From positions 434,001 to 498,000 of the forward strand of contig NZ_FNSD01000001.1 in assembly GCF_900105625.1 (NCBI RefSeq): a stretch of DNA of 64,000 nucleotides, in the 5' to 3' direction. The notes under the pieces were generated by a model, which ran no database searches, was not told where the DNA came from, and worked only from the letters and a program-made list of their open reading frames with translations. This DNA comes from Terriglobus roseus. GTDB taxonomy: Bacteria > Acidobacteriota > Terriglobia > Terriglobales > Acidobacteriaceae. Shown here in pieces: positions 44,126-53,890 of the stretch. A program made the position numbers and the translations under genes. Position 1 is the first letter of the stretch. Every line of letters begins with the position of its first letter.

Positions 44126-46477
44126 TTAGAGTTGAGAGCGACCCCGTGTCGCTTGTTGGAGTATCGGAAATCCAGGATCTGCACCGCTCAAGCGCTGCAA
44201 AAGAGCCTGGTAAGTGCTCTTCGCATCCTCTAGCCTTCCTTCCGCGACGTAAGCCTTCGCCAGATTCAGCTGAACGACATTCAACAGCGGGTCATTCAGC
44301 ACCAGGCCGGGATGGTCGGCTATCTTTTGAAATTCCGCAGCAGCGTCGGACGCCTTTCCTATCGCCATAAATGCCTGGCCACGAAGGAAGACTGCGTCCA
44401 GCGGCAGGCTCATTTCAAATTGCGAGGTTCGTTGAAGCAACTCAATCGCCTGCTGCGGCTGTTTGTGGGCCAGCGCGAGGGCTGCCTGGATGGAAGGGAC
44501 ATAGTCGCGGGTAACGAGCGTGTCCTCGGGAAATCGCCGGCGGAGATCCGAGACCAGCTTCCCAGATTCGTCATCATGGCCGGTCATCGCGAACACCAGC
44601 GCGGCGGGGTATTCAACACTACGCCCGTTCGATAGCCCAAGCGCAGCACGAGCTTCCTTCACAGCCAACTCTGGGTAGCCGTAGAGTGCGTCTGATATCG
44701 CTTCCGTCGCGGTAAGCTCTGCCTCAGCCTCTGGCTTTGAGTTGCGCCGCGTGATGCTCACGGCCTGCTCCTGAAGAGCCTGCGCCTGAGACATCCTTCC
44801 TGCTTGTGCCATCGTGGCGGCTCTGTAGTGCAACAACCAGGGATTCGTAGGCGCCGCATCGGACGCCCGCTTCATGCCTTCCGGATCATTTTTCAGAAAG
44901 GCCATCCGATAGGCCGTACTGACAAAGCCGGGCAGAAAGAGCTTTCGCTGCGATGCCTGCCGCAACACCTGCTCGGCCTCGCCGACACGATTGAGAGCGA
45001 TCAGATTGACCGCGGCATTCCGGTAACCCACCACGAAATCGGGATCGATAGAGATCGCGTCCTTCGCTTCTGCCAGGGCTCTTTCATACTGGCCGTACGC
45101 GGGGTACACCATCCCGGACAGGAAGACCCGCGGGTAAACATCGCGTGGATACAGCTGGATCCACGCCTCGCAGGCAGCCTTTGCCTTCTCAAGATTTCCG
45201 CTGACCAAAAGTTCGTAGGAGACATCGATCGAGAGTTGCTCGCGATAGCTTGCACGTTGACGCAAACCATAGGCTGTCTGCGTACTCTGGATCGCAGACG
45301 TCTCCTGACCGAGGTCGGCATACATCCGCCCCAGCCACACATGCGCTTCGGCAAACTCCGGATCCAACTCGGTCGCTTGCAGGAATAACGGCACGGCTGC
45401 GGCACTGCCCTTCGCATTGAAGATATTCATGCCCCGGCTAAAGGCCTTTAGCGCGTCGAGCGACGAAGTAGTCGCCTCGGCAAGCGGTGTATCCAGATCG
45501 TGGATGGACGTCCGAGCCTCCCCAATACGGGTGCGGAAGCGCGTTGAGATCTGGCTGAGGGCGTTCAGCGCATCTTCTTTTCGTGCGATCTGGACCTGTT
45601 CCGCCTCCAGGTTCTCGCCCGTGCTGCAGCGTCTGGCCTGCAGGCTGATGACATACTCATTCCCCAACCTGGAGATGGAGCCATTGAGCACCACGGTCCC
45701 GCCGATCCGTTGGCAGAGCTCCCGGCCAACCTCCAGTGTGAGCGGAGCGTCGCTCTGCAAGCCCATTAATTTGAGCGTGGTCCGTATCTGACTATCGCTT
45801 GCCAGTCGCAGAACGGGCGACTGTTCCAACTGCACCAGCGTCCCCTGACGAAGCGCATAGTCGAAGACGGGGTCTCCCGTAGTGTTGGCAAAGTCAGCAA
45901 GGACGATCGTGTCTTTCGTACTGAACGCCGCCGCCCGATGCCTCTGATAAAAAAGGAACGCCACGAGGCCCGCGACGAAGAGTGAGGCCGCAACGGCGAA
46001 TGCCACAGGTGCTTTTCGCTTCGGCGGGATCCCGGATGCTTGCCTTTCCGGACGAATATCCGCGGCGGGCACATCAGCAGAGGGAGCCGTGGCTTCCTCG
46101 AACGTGGACTGTTCAACGAGCGTCGCAGGGGCAGGATCCGGGCCCACTTCCGGGGCTACATCCATCGGACGGACTGCGACCTCTGCAATGAACCGGTAGC
46201 CGCGCGTGGGTACCGTCTCGATGTACCGTGGCACGCGCGGATCGTCCGCCAGATGCTTGCGGATCACGGCAATGGCCCGCGTCAAGGTCGTTTCCTCGAC
46301 GTAGGTGTCTTTCCAGACAGCCTCGAGGAGCGCCTTCTTTTCCATCAGCTTGCCCTGGTTCTTGACCAGAACAAAAAGCACCTGAAGTGCACGCGGCTCA
46401 ATCGACAGGCGCCGGCCGTCACGGCTGAGGGAGAATTCCTGCTCGCTGAGCTCAAAAGTGTCAAACAGATAAAGCAT
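44126..46477 (-). CDS. CadC-like winged-helix transcriptional regulator with TolB-like and TPR domains
   Basis: 783 residues. N-terminal OmpR-type winged helix (1-100: RRLSIEPRALQVLFVLVKNQ, TLTRAIAVIRKHL, PTRGYRFIAEV). A proline/acid-rich linker precedes one membrane helix (157-178, FAVAASLFVAGLVAFLFYQ). The extracytoplasmic part begins with a TolB/FlgO-like region (TIVLADFANTTGDPVFDYAL, GGTVVLNGSISRLGNEYVI) and continues with many TPRs to the C-terminus (for example SSLDALKAFSRGMNIFNAKG). The design is that of CadC: membrane-bound sensor whose cytoplasmic head binds DNA. Signal and targets are unknown. Such genes are abundant in Acidobacteriota. Confidence 0.9.
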   Translation of the reverse strand: MLYLFDTFELSEQEFSLSRDGRRLSIEPRALQVLFVLVKNQGKLMEKKALLEAVWKDTYVEETTLTRAIAVIRKHLADDPRVPRYIETVPTRGYRFIAEVAVRPMDVAPEVGPDPAPATLVEQSTFEEATAPSADVPAADIRPERQASGIPPKRKAPVAFAVAASLFVAGLVAFLFYQRHRAAAFSTKDTIVLADFANTTGDPVFDYALRQGTLVQLEQSPVLRLASDSQIRTTLKLMGLQSDAPLTLEVGRELCQRIGGTVVLNGSISRLGNEYVISLQARRCSTGENLEAEQVQIARKEDALNALSQISTRFRTRIGEARTSIHDLDTPLAEATTSSLDALKAFSRGMNIFNAKGSAAAVPLFLQATELDPEFAEAHVWLGRMYADLGQETSAIQSTQTAYGLRQRASYREQLSIDVSYELLVSGNLEKAKAACEAWIQLYPRDVYPRVFLSGMVYPAYGQYERALAEAKDAISIDPDFVVGYRNAAVNLIALNRVGEAEQVLRQASQRKLFLPGFVSTAYRMAFLKNDPEGMKRASDAAPTNPWLLHYRAATMAQAGRMSQAQALQEQAVSITRRNSKPEAEAELTATEAISDALYGYPELAVKEARAALGLSNGRSVEYPAALVFAMTGHDDESGKLVSDLRRRFPEDTLVTRDYVPSIQAALALAHKQPQQAIELLQRTSQFEMSLPLDAVFLRGQAFMAIGKASDAAAEFQKIADHPGLVLNDPLLNVVQLNLAKAYVAEGRLEDAKSTYQALLQRLSGADPGFPILQQATRGRSQL

Positions 46478-47031
46478 CGGGGCCTCTCACCGTAAGCGCC
46501 TCAGAAAAATCTCACAACAGATCGATAAAACAGCTACCCGCGAATCAATGCTTCTGAGCTACGACCAAGATACTGGCCGCGCCGCAGCTAACGCCACAGG
46601 CGTGGATTGGTCCGGCTTTCATAGGGCGCACATCGAGACCGCAATCTACTCCCAGGCTCATTCGGTGCACAGCATTCGGCGAATGCCGAAGCGTTCCCCA
46701 GTTTATGGCATGGGAGACCTGCGCCTTTTCAGCGTCATTTGGGGTAGGAAAATTTCGAAGTGAATGAGCCTGTATTCGAAGAGGGAGGCGGGAGGGTGTT
46801 ACAGCACGTACGTGAACTGGAGCGCTGGACGCGCCTTGATGAGTAGATTGCCATTTAGCCACATGAAACTGAGATCAGTACGAAGTATCGAGGACACCGC
46901 CATAGGGCTGAGGCGGTAAAGAATCGCTGCGGGCGTGGATCTCAAGGTAGCGGCACTCTATGTTGCTTTCTCGATCACGCAAGTCTCTTACCTTGGAAGC
47001 TTGATGCTGCGGTGAGCAAAGAGCAGCGTGA
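46478..47031. other. Intergenic region without a supported gene
   Basis: About 550 bases between the CadC-like gene and the small acidic protein. Frames at 46548-46763 (+) and 46545-46862 (-) show no family signature, good start or typical codon use. Nothing else seen. Confidence 0.55.
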
Positions 47032-47220
47032 CTATTCGCCCTCGCTGTCAATCAGGCTGTCGACGTCCTGATCCTCCTCAGAGTCATCCAGGAGCTGGCC
47101 CTTCCGTGTGGCAAATTCCAAAACATCTTTCCCATCGAGCAACACCGTGCCAACTCCCGGGATTGAGACGAGAAGATCACCGCCCACAACTTCCACATCC
47201 CCTCCTTTCAGTTTTGTCAC
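47032..47220 (-). CDS. Small acidic protein, uncharacterised
   Basis: 62 residues with a compact-looking N-terminal half (GGDLLVSIPGVGTVLLDGKD) and a strongly acidic tail (DDSEEDQDVDSLIDSEGE). GTG 47220 is the longest start; GTG 47196 has a better Shine-Dalgarno (AAGGAGGGG) and would shorten it by eight residues. Not recognised. It is divergent from the Crp/Fnr gene across 282 nt in which I see no clear element. Confidence 0.4.
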   Translation of the reverse strand: MTKLKGGDVEVVGGDLLVSIPGVGTVLLDGKDVLEFATRKGQLLDDSEEDQDVDSLIDSEGE

Positions 47221-47502
47221 TCATACTCCGCCTATAGGCCACTCCTTGGGTCGATCACTAACCTTCTGCAATCACCCGTGCGGAAAGTCATCATCCTGCG
47301 CACGTAAGAAAACAGCAAGGGCGCAGCGAGATCAAATCTGTATCGGTCACCTGACGACGTTATGCCCATTGCACGACAGACGACGTGCGTCAGAGTCCGT
47401 TCTTATACCCCTACGGTTGACGACTTCCAGCTGCGCCGAGTTCGTGCCCCCTCACGGAGCAGCATCCTGCGAAAGATGTCGATCGAATGAAGGAGTCCTT
47501 CC

Positions 47503-48288
47503 GTGCAAATCACTGGCAACCTCTTGGTCGATTGCCTCTCCCCGTCCCTCCGGACGGTAGTGCTTCAAGGTGCCCAGCGCGTGCAGCTTCGCGCGAATAG
47601 CCCAATCTTCAGAGCGACACCGCCGATGAGCCTGCTCTTCGTAACCGCTGGTGCGGTCTCCGTAACTACGAAGCTTCAGGACGGGGCTACACCGGAGGTA
47701 GCCTCCATGGGACGCGAAGGCCTTCTAGGCTATGAGCTGCTTCTTGGCGCCCGATCTTTGACCAATGGGTATCTCATGTTGGGGGAAGGCTCCGGCGTCA
47801 GCGTCCCGCGTCGACATCTGGAGACCTTGTTCCAGGAGGATAACGAGTTCCGTATGCGCATCCTGGAACTCGCATTGGCGCAGACCAGTGTCACGAAGCA
47901 GCTGACCGCCTGCAGCCTGACTCACGAGGCCGACCAACGGCTCGCCAGGTGGTTACTCTCCACATCTCATCATCTCGGTTCCCGCACAGTATCGGTGACG
48001 CAGGAGCTCATCAGTATGCTGCTCGGCGTCCGTAGGACAACAGTCTCACTAATCAGTAAGAGATATGAGCGTGAGGGACTGACACGCACCCGGCGCGGCG
48101 TGATGACGATCCTGGATCGCGATGCGCTGTCAGCCCGGAGCTGCGAATGCTGCCGGACACTCGTTGCTCTCAACAGCTCGATATACGGACAGCATCAGGA
48201 TGCTTGGAATGCAAGCCATCATACGGACTCATTCCCGGCAGGTCCGGTCGTGCATGGAATTCCGGACGAGTTGCAGGCGCAGCGATGA
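47503..48288 (+). CDS. Crp/Fnr-family transcriptional regulator
   Basis: 261 residues, GTG start with AAGGAG 8 nt upstream. The N-terminal cNMP-type beta-roll (about 15-120) includes LLFVTAGAVSVTTKL and GREGLLGYELLLG. The dimer helix and C-terminal winged helix (about 150-225) include TQELISMLLGVRRTTVSLISKRYE. No N-terminal Fnr-type cysteine cluster, so it is unlikely to carry an iron-sulfur sensor; C-terminal CECC (about 210) is isolated. The signal is unknown. The last 30 residues vary and may be disordered. Confidence 0.9.
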   Translation: MQITGNLLVDCLSPSLRTVVLQGAQRVQLRANSPIFRATPPMSLLFVTAGAVSVTTKLQDGATPEVASMGREGLLGYELLLGARSLTNGYLMLGEGSGVSVPRRHLETLFQEDNEFRMRILELALAQTSVTKQLTACSLTHEADQRLARWLLSTSHHLGSRTVSVTQELISMLLGVRRTTVSLISKRYEREGLTRTRRGVMTILDRDALSARSCECCRTLVALNSSIYGQHQDAWNASHHTDSFPAGPVVHGIPDELQAQR

Positions 48289-48449
48289 ACCACGGCGGTA
48301 GGCGCCTTTGCGTCGATGAAAAACTGCGATCGCGCTGCCCTCGCCGGTCCATCCAGGAGATCTGCACTTACACATCGTGGAAGTAATACGAAACGTGGTC
48401 TGATCTCCTGGCGCTTCCTGTGTCGGAGGCTTCCCCACGCTCGCAATCG

Positions 48450-50186
48450 TCAACCGGTGAATGTTTGCATAAGATTCGGCTCGGCAAGCACCGCGCTGAG
48501 TGCCTCTGCAGTGATTGGAGGGCTGAAGTAATAGCCCTGTCCTTGACGACAGTGTGAACCCTTCAGAAACTCCATCTGCTCCTTCGTTTCGATCCCTTCG
48601 GCGATGACGCCCTTATGCAGAGACCTTCCCATGTTGATGATGGCCCGTACCAGAGATGCGTCCTGCTGCTGCGAAGTACAGTCGGCAATGAAGGAGCTGT
48701 TGATCTTGATCACGTCAATTGGGAAGTCACGGATATAAGCGAGGTTCGAATAGCCGATGCCAAAATCATCGATTCCCAAACGGATGCCGGTCTTTTTAAG
48801 CGACGAGAAAAGCGCCCGCTTCTCTTCTGTCTGCAGACGAAGTACCGATTCAGTGAGCTCAAGTAAAGCACAGCCCGGGTTTGCTCCGGCCTGCTGAATG
48901 ATTGATTCGAGATGGCTGTAGTAGCCAGGTTGCCGCAGCTCCATTGGCGACACGTTCACGGACATCATAATTTCGGGAAAGCCATCATCGCGCCAAAGAA
49001 CTTGCTGCCGGATCGCCTCTTTCAGCACCCATTGGCCAATCGGAATGATCAGTTCCGACCGTTCCGCAACCGGAATGAAGCTGGACGGCGTGAGCAGCTT
49101 GCCGTCCGGAGTTTGCCATCGCAGAAGAGCCTCGACTCCACAGATCCGCCCCGTCTCAAGATCAACCTGCGGTTGGTAGAGGAGTCTGAACTCCTCCGAT
49201 GTCAGGGCCCTGCAGAGCGCGGCTTCGAGATTGATGCTGCGATGAAGGAAGCTCGATGTGGCCGAGGTTTGGGAGTGTACCCGGTTGCCTCCGGCCTGCT
49301 TCGCTGCGTACATGGCAGCGTCGCCCTCTTGTAAGAGCTCACCCGCGCAAAGGTGCCTACGTTTCTGTAAGACGGCGCCTATGCTTGCCGTTAGGTTTAG
49401 CGTCTCGCCGTCAACCAGAATCGGCATTCTCATCGAGGCCAGAACCAGATCCGCCAGTGACATGAGTGCTTCGGGCGATGGGAGCTCCGGAAGCAGGATC
49501 ACGAACTCGTCGCCACCCAAACGACAGACAGTATCCGATCCGCGTACGACGCCCTTCAATCTCCTTGCGACCGCACGCAGGACCGCGTCCCCAACACCGT
49601 GTCCGCGCGAGTCATTGATCGCTTTGAAACCGTCGAGGTCGAGGTACAGCAAGCCGATCAGGTGAGGATGGCGGGAAAGCGAGGCGATGGCCTGGCCGAT
49701 CCTGTCTTCGAGGATCATCCGGTTGGGCAGGTCGGTAAGCGGATCATGATGAGCCTGGTGAACCGCTTTGAGGAGGAGGATACGCGCGAGGCTTGCGTTC
49801 CGAAAGTTGATGACGGCTCCCGCGACCGCTCCCAAACGGTCGTGGACGGGTGAGATCGCGTCTTCGATGGGCAGCTTCACCCCATCCCTGCGGATAAGCA
49901 CAGTGTCCAGCGGCAGGCTCCGCTCCCGATCGTCCTTCAGCACTGCTTCCACAACAGCAGACAAGGCCAACTGATTGGTGCCACCAACGGTCCGGAAAAC
50001 CTCCGAGGCTGGCCGCCCCAGAGCCTCTTGCCAGGACCAGCCGGTAAGGCGAGCTGCCGCCGGGTTCATGTAGATCACGGTTAAGTTCCGGTCGATTGCG
50101 AGAATGCCATCGCTCAACGATTCAACGGCCTCAACGGCTCTTGAAGTCGCACTTGGATCGGGCAGAGAGAAGAAATGATCCGTCAC
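48450..50186 (-). CDS. PAS-GGDEF-EAL cyclic di-GMP turnover protein
   Basis: 578 residues, GTG start with GGAG upstream, no membrane helix. PAS domain about 16-125; GGDEF about 145-305 with intact LGGDEF (223-228) and an RxxD I-site (R215-G-S-D218) five residues before it; EAL domain from about 325 with EALLRW at 352-357, SVNVSPMEL, ELTESVL, DDFGIGYSNL, EGIET and QGYYF. Both active sites look intact, so it could make and break cyclic di-GMP. The usual KID signature reads KIN. A second cyclic di-GMP protein in this window besides 37455-38387. Confidence 0.94.
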   Translation of the reverse strand: MTDHFFSLPDPSATSRAVEAVESLSDGILAIDRNLTVIYMNPAAARLTGWSWQEALGRPASEVFRTVGGTNQLALSAVVEAVLKDDRERSLPLDTVLIRRDGVKLPIEDAISPVHDRLGAVAGAVINFRNASLARILLLKAVHQAHHDPLTDLPNRMILEDRIGQAIASLSRHPHLIGLLYLDLDGFKAINDSRGHGVGDAVLRAVARRLKGVVRGSDTVCRLGGDEFVILLPELPSPEALMSLADLVLASMRMPILVDGETLNLTASIGAVLQKRRHLCAGELLQEGDAAMYAAKQAGGNRVHSQTSATSSFLHRSINLEAALCRALTSEEFRLLYQPQVDLETGRICGVEALLRWQTPDGKLLTPSSFIPVAERSELIIPIGQWVLKEAIRQQVLWRDDGFPEIMMSVNVSPMELRQPGYYSHLESIIQQAGANPGCALLELTESVLRLQTEEKRALFSSLKKTGIRLGIDDFGIGYSNLAYIRDFPIDVIKINSSFIADCTSQQQDASLVRAIINMGRSLHKGVIAEGIETKEQMEFLKGSHCRQGQGYYFSPPITAEALSAVLAEPNLMQTFTG

Positions 50187-50467
50187 GGTCAGCTCCGGAT
50201 TCGTATCCCCTGAGTCTTCATAGACTTGTGACTCATGGTCTGCGAAAAATAAATGGAGGCGTCATTCTACGTCTGTCCGATTTCAGACATAACACTTTCG
50301 CGGGTGTGTCCGTTTCATGAAGCAACAACTATTAGGACAGCACGCAACGCGCAGGGAGGTTCAGCCTTCTCGGGGCTACGTCCAGCGCATGACTACATGA
50401 GCTCACCGCAGACGGAAGGGTTCACGGTCGAACCGCTGCCCGATCCTCTATCCTTGGTCTTATCTTC

Positions 50468-51751
50468 ATGATGCCTTCGTTCGCGCTGCTGAGCGCACTC
50501 GTCACACTCGGTGCTCTCTTCAGCTACGCGAGTCACCGCGTGCTTCGCTTACCAACGAGCATCGGGACGATGCTGCTGTCCTTGGCGACGGCCTGTGTCC
50601 TCATCGTGGGTGGACACACCATCCCGGCGCTCCAGAGTGGCGCCCATATTCTGGTATCTGGCATCGATTTCAACCAGGCCGTGCTTCACGGCATGTTGGC
50701 CTTCCTTCTGTTTGCCGGAGCGCTGCAGCTCGATCTGAAACAACTGGAACGCGAGATGGCCCCTGTGCTCAGCCTTTCCGTTGTCGGAACTGCCTTATCC
50801 ACAATCCTTGTCGGGTTCTTGTTTCGCACAGGCCTTCACCTGGTCGGCATTCCGATCAGCTGGAAAGAGGCGCTGCTCTTCGGAGCTCTCATCTCTCCAA
50901 CAGATCCCATCGCGGTTTTGGATATGCTGCAGCGTGTGGGTGCCCCGGCGGAACTCAGAATTCAGCTTGCGGGCGAATCGCTGTTCAACGATGGTGTGGG
51001 CGCCGTGATCTTCGTCGCACTGCTGGGCGCGGCCACAACAGGAGCAGGCCAACACGGTCTCCCCTCTCCGGCGACCTTCGGAGTTCTGCTGCTTGTTGAG
51101 GCGGGGGGCGGCATCGTGTTGGGGGCGACGCTTGGCTACCTTACCTACCGACTCATCCGGGAGGTCGATAGCTACCGCGTCGAGGTAATGCTGACGCTGG
51201 CTTTAGCCATGGGCGGTTACGTCCTTGCCGATAAGCTCCACCTCTCGGCCCCTCTCGAAGCCGTCGCTGCCGGGCTGATGGTCAGCGGCACTGCACGCCG
51301 CTTTGCTATGTCTCCGGCAACGCGCGATCATCTGGAGAAGTTCTGGGAGTTGATCGACGACATCATGAACGTCGTGCTCTTCCTCCTGCTGGGACTTCAA
51401 CTGCTCGTCCTTCCGCTTGGCTTCTCCCTGCTGATCGCCGGCTTGATCGCCATTCCAGTCGTGCTCGTTGCGCGCTTCGCAAGCGTAGCGACGGTGGTGC
51501 GGACGCTGGCGCTCTTTCGTCGCAAAGTCACCGGCAACGTCACCGTGCTGACCTGGGGTGGCCTGCGTGGAGGCCTTGCAGTCGCTCTTGCACTCTCGCT
51601 GCCCCAGGAACCGGCAGGCGAACGCAATCTGCTGCTGGCAGCGACTTACATCACGGTTATTTTCTCGCTGCTTGTTCAGGGGCTGACAATCTCACCGCTG
51701 CTGCACCGCCTGCAACGGCGCCAGGCTCCTTTCGGCGTCCAGGGCGGATAA
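50468..51751 (+). CDS. Na+/H+ antiporter (CPA1/NhaP family)
   Basis: 427 residues with about 12 membrane helices. Family signatures: LLFGALISPTDPIAVLDML and the ND motif in LAGESLFNDGVGAVIF, where Asp binds the cation; later, LTWGGLRGGLAVALALSLP is the conserved TM10-type segment. The N-terminal position of VLHGMLAFLLFAGALQLDLKQL fits NhaP/YjcE proteins. It would exchange Na+ (or K+) for H+ at the inner membrane. Ends at the hairpin 51811-51839, which separates it from convergent htpG. Start ATG 50468 follows the last Leu/Ser-rich open stretch; ATG 50471 is adjacent. Confidence 0.93.
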   Translation: MMPSFALLSALVTLGALFSYASHRVLRLPTSIGTMLLSLATACVLIVGGHTIPALQSGAHILVSGIDFNQAVLHGMLAFLLFAGALQLDLKQLEREMAPVLSLSVVGTALSTILVGFLFRTGLHLVGIPISWKEALLFGALISPTDPIAVLDMLQRVGAPAELRIQLAGESLFNDGVGAVIFVALLGAATTGAGQHGLPSPATFGVLLLVEAGGGIVLGATLGYLTYRLIREVDSYRVEVMLTLALAMGGYVLADKLHLSAPLEAVAAGLMVSGTARRFAMSPATRDHLEKFWELIDDIMNVVLFLLLGLQLLVLPLGFSLLIAGLIAIPVVLVARFASVATVVRTLALFRRKVTGNVTVLTWGGLRGGLAVALALSLPQEPAGERNLLLAATYITVIFSLLVQGLTISPLLHRLQRRQAPFGVQGG

Positions 51752-51810
51752 CTCGTTCCTACGTCGAAATGTCCTCAGCGGGAAGTCCTGGAGCTCAAGC
51801 CGCCAAAAGC

Positions 51811-51839
51811 AAAGTGCCTCCCATTCCGGGAGACACTTT
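51811..51839. terminator. Terminator hairpin between the antiporter and htpG
   Basis: A stem of 11 pairs with one C-A mismatch (AAAGTGCCTCCC against GGGAGACACTTT), 5-nt loop, in the convergent gap. Plus side is followed by GATTTTGG, minus side by GCTTTTGG, so it may work in both directions. Confidence 0.75.
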
Positions 51840-51855
51840 GATTTTGGTGGCTGCT

Positions 51856-53745
51856 TCAGATGGACTGATTCAGAACGCGATTCAATCGCTGAACGAAGAC
51901 GGCAGGGTCCTTGAGTGGAACGCCCTCAAGCAAGAGTCCTTGGTCGAAGAGGAGCCATGCGGCGTCTTCCACCTTGCTGTTGCTGGGATCAGCCAAGAGC
52001 TTCCGGATGATTTCGTGATCGGGATTGATCTCCAAAGTCGGAGTCGGCTCAGGCAATTCTTTCTGGCCCATCGCTCGCATCATCTGGCGCATGCGGGCAC
52101 TGGGTTCATCTTCATCCGACACGATGACGGAAGGGCTGTCAGCCAGGCGCGATGAGGCTCGAACCTCCTTTACCGCATCGCCCAGAGCCGCTTTAATCTT
52201 CTCAAGCAACGGCTTCAGCTCCTCAGACTTTTCGGGAGCGGAGTCATCCTTAAGGTCCTCAGATGCGGTGGCAGAATTAACTGCCTTCAGGTCGATGTCT
52301 CCGTACTTCGGCACAGACGAGAAGACGATCTCGTCGATGTCATCGTCCAGCAGAAGTACCTCAATCCCCTTCTTCTTGTAAATCTCCAGCAGAGGCGAGT
52401 TCCGCAGCATGCTCTCTGACCCGCCCGTAATGAAGTACAGCGCCTTCTGCTCAGGCTGCATGCGGTCCTTCACTTCGGCAAGCGAGGTGAGGCCATCCGC
52501 CTTGGTCGTCTTGAAGCGGACCAGCTCCAGCAGAGTGTCACGGTTCGCGTAGTCGCCGTAAACGCCTTCCTTCAGCGGCCGGTTGTATTGCTCGATGAAC
52601 TGCCCGTATTTGGCTGGGTCGTTCGCGGCGATGGTCTTCAACTCGCCGAGGATCTTCTTTACGCTGGCAGTCTTGATGCTCGTGAGCACCTTGTTCTGCT
52701 GCAGAATCTCGCGTGATACGTTCAGTGGCAGATCTTCGGAATCAATGATGCCGCGGACGAAGCGGAGATACGGCGGCAACAGCTCCTTCGAATCGTCCAT
52801 GATGAAGACGCGCTTTACATAGAGCTTAATGCCACCCTTGTAGTCCGCCTGGTACAGGTCCGACGGGGCCTTCGCCGGAATGTAGAAGAGCGTGGTGTAC
52901 TCCATCGTGCCTTCAGCGCGGGTATGGAACCAGAACAATGGATCTTCCCACTCACCGGTGATGGACTTGTAAAACTCCTGGTAGTCCTCGTCGGTAAGTT
53001 CAGACTTGCTGCGCTGCCACATCGCGCTGGCGGCGTTGACCTGCTCCGTGACGCGAGACTTTTCAGACTCCTTCTTCTCGGCGTTCCACTCACTCTTGTC
53101 GTAGGTGAGGAAGATCGGAAACGCGATGTGATTGGAGTACTTTTTGACGATCTCCTGCAGGCGATAACCGTTGGCGTATTGCGCGCCTTCGTCGTTCAGG
53201 TGGATCAGAACGGTTGTCCCAGCGGACGCGCGGGCACCCGACCCAGTTGCCTCTTCCAGATCAAAACCGGTCTTACCGTCCGAGGTCCACTTCCAGGTCT
53301 TGTCTTCGCCGGCCTTGCGCGAGAGAACCTCAACCTTGTCGGACACCATGAAGACCGAATAGAAGCCGACACCGAACTGGCCGATCAGGTTCGAGTCCTT
53401 CTTCGCATCGCCAGAGAGCTGTGCAAGGAAGTTTTTCGTGCCGGAGCGGGCGATGGTACCAAGGTGTGCGACCAGATCCTCTTCGTTCATGCCGATACCG
53501 GTATCGGAGAGGGTTAACGTCTTGGCGTCTTCGTCGAGCGTCAGGTCGATGCGCGGTGCATCAATGCCACTGCCAACGAGCGCTTTAAGCCGCTCATCGG
53601 TAAGAGCCAGATGGCGGAGCTTGTCGAGCGCGTCGGAGGAGTTGGAGATGAGTTCGCGAAGAAAGATCTCCGGGTGAGAGTAAAGCGAATGGACGATCAA
53701 CTGCAGGAGCTGGCTGACTTCGGTCTGGAACTGTTGCTTTGACAT
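51856..53745 (-). CDS. htpG: Molecular chaperone HtpG (Hsp90)
   Basis: 629 residues from ATG 53745 (GGAG 5 nt upstream; the longer frame adds 17 residues). N-terminal ATPase domain (about 1-225): EIFLRELISNSSDALDKLR, LSDTGIGMN, GQFGVGFYSVFMV. Middle domain includes WFHTRAEGTMEYTTLFYIPA and FVRGIIDSEDLPLNVSREIL, and the C-terminal dimer domain ends after SDEDEPSARMRQMMRAMGQ. It is an ATP-driven homodimeric chaperone in the cytoplasm. Confidence 0.97.
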   Translation of the reverse strand: MSKQQFQTEVSQLLQLIVHSLYSHPEIFLRELISNSSDALDKLRHLALTDERLKALVGSGIDAPRIDLTLDEDAKTLTLSDTGIGMNEEDLVAHLGTIARSGTKNFLAQLSGDAKKDSNLIGQFGVGFYSVFMVSDKVEVLSRKAGEDKTWKWTSDGKTGFDLEEATGSGARASAGTTVLIHLNDEGAQYANGYRLQEIVKKYSNHIAFPIFLTYDKSEWNAEKKESEKSRVTEQVNAASAMWQRSKSELTDEDYQEFYKSITGEWEDPLFWFHTRAEGTMEYTTLFYIPAKAPSDLYQADYKGGIKLYVKRVFIMDDSKELLPPYLRFVRGIIDSEDLPLNVSREILQQNKVLTSIKTASVKKILGELKTIAANDPAKYGQFIEQYNRPLKEGVYGDYANRDTLLELVRFKTTKADGLTSLAEVKDRMQPEQKALYFITGGSESMLRNSPLLEIYKKKGIEVLLLDDDIDEIVFSSVPKYGDIDLKAVNSATASEDLKDDSAPEKSEELKPLLEKIKAALGDAVKEVRASSRLADSPSVIVSDEDEPSARMRQMMRAMGQKELPEPTPTLEINPDHEIIRKLLADPSNSKVEDAAWLLFDQGLLLEGVPLKDPAVFVQRLNRVLNQSI

Positions 53746-53890
53746 GGCAACTCCATTATGGCCAAGAATCGCGATGCGGTGAAGCCCCGGCAGCACATGA
53801 GCGCTGCCAGGGTGTCGACATCAGACCACCACGCGGCTCCGCTCTACGCTCCGGGAACCGCAGACCTAACCGGAACGGGGCCAGTCCGAA

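Noticed and set aside
44071-44370. Plus-strand GTG ORF with AAGGAGG upstream
   Set aside because: Two thirds of it is antisense to the CadC-like gene and the peptide has no family match; the Shine-Dalgarno is probably chance.
46545-46862. 105-codon minus-strand ORF in the 46478-47031 gap
   Set aside because: No recognisable domain, no good ribosome site, odd composition; not enough to call a gene.
51769-52155. Plus-strand ORF across the terminator into htpG
   Set aside because: It crosses the hairpin and is antisense to the HtpG C-terminus.
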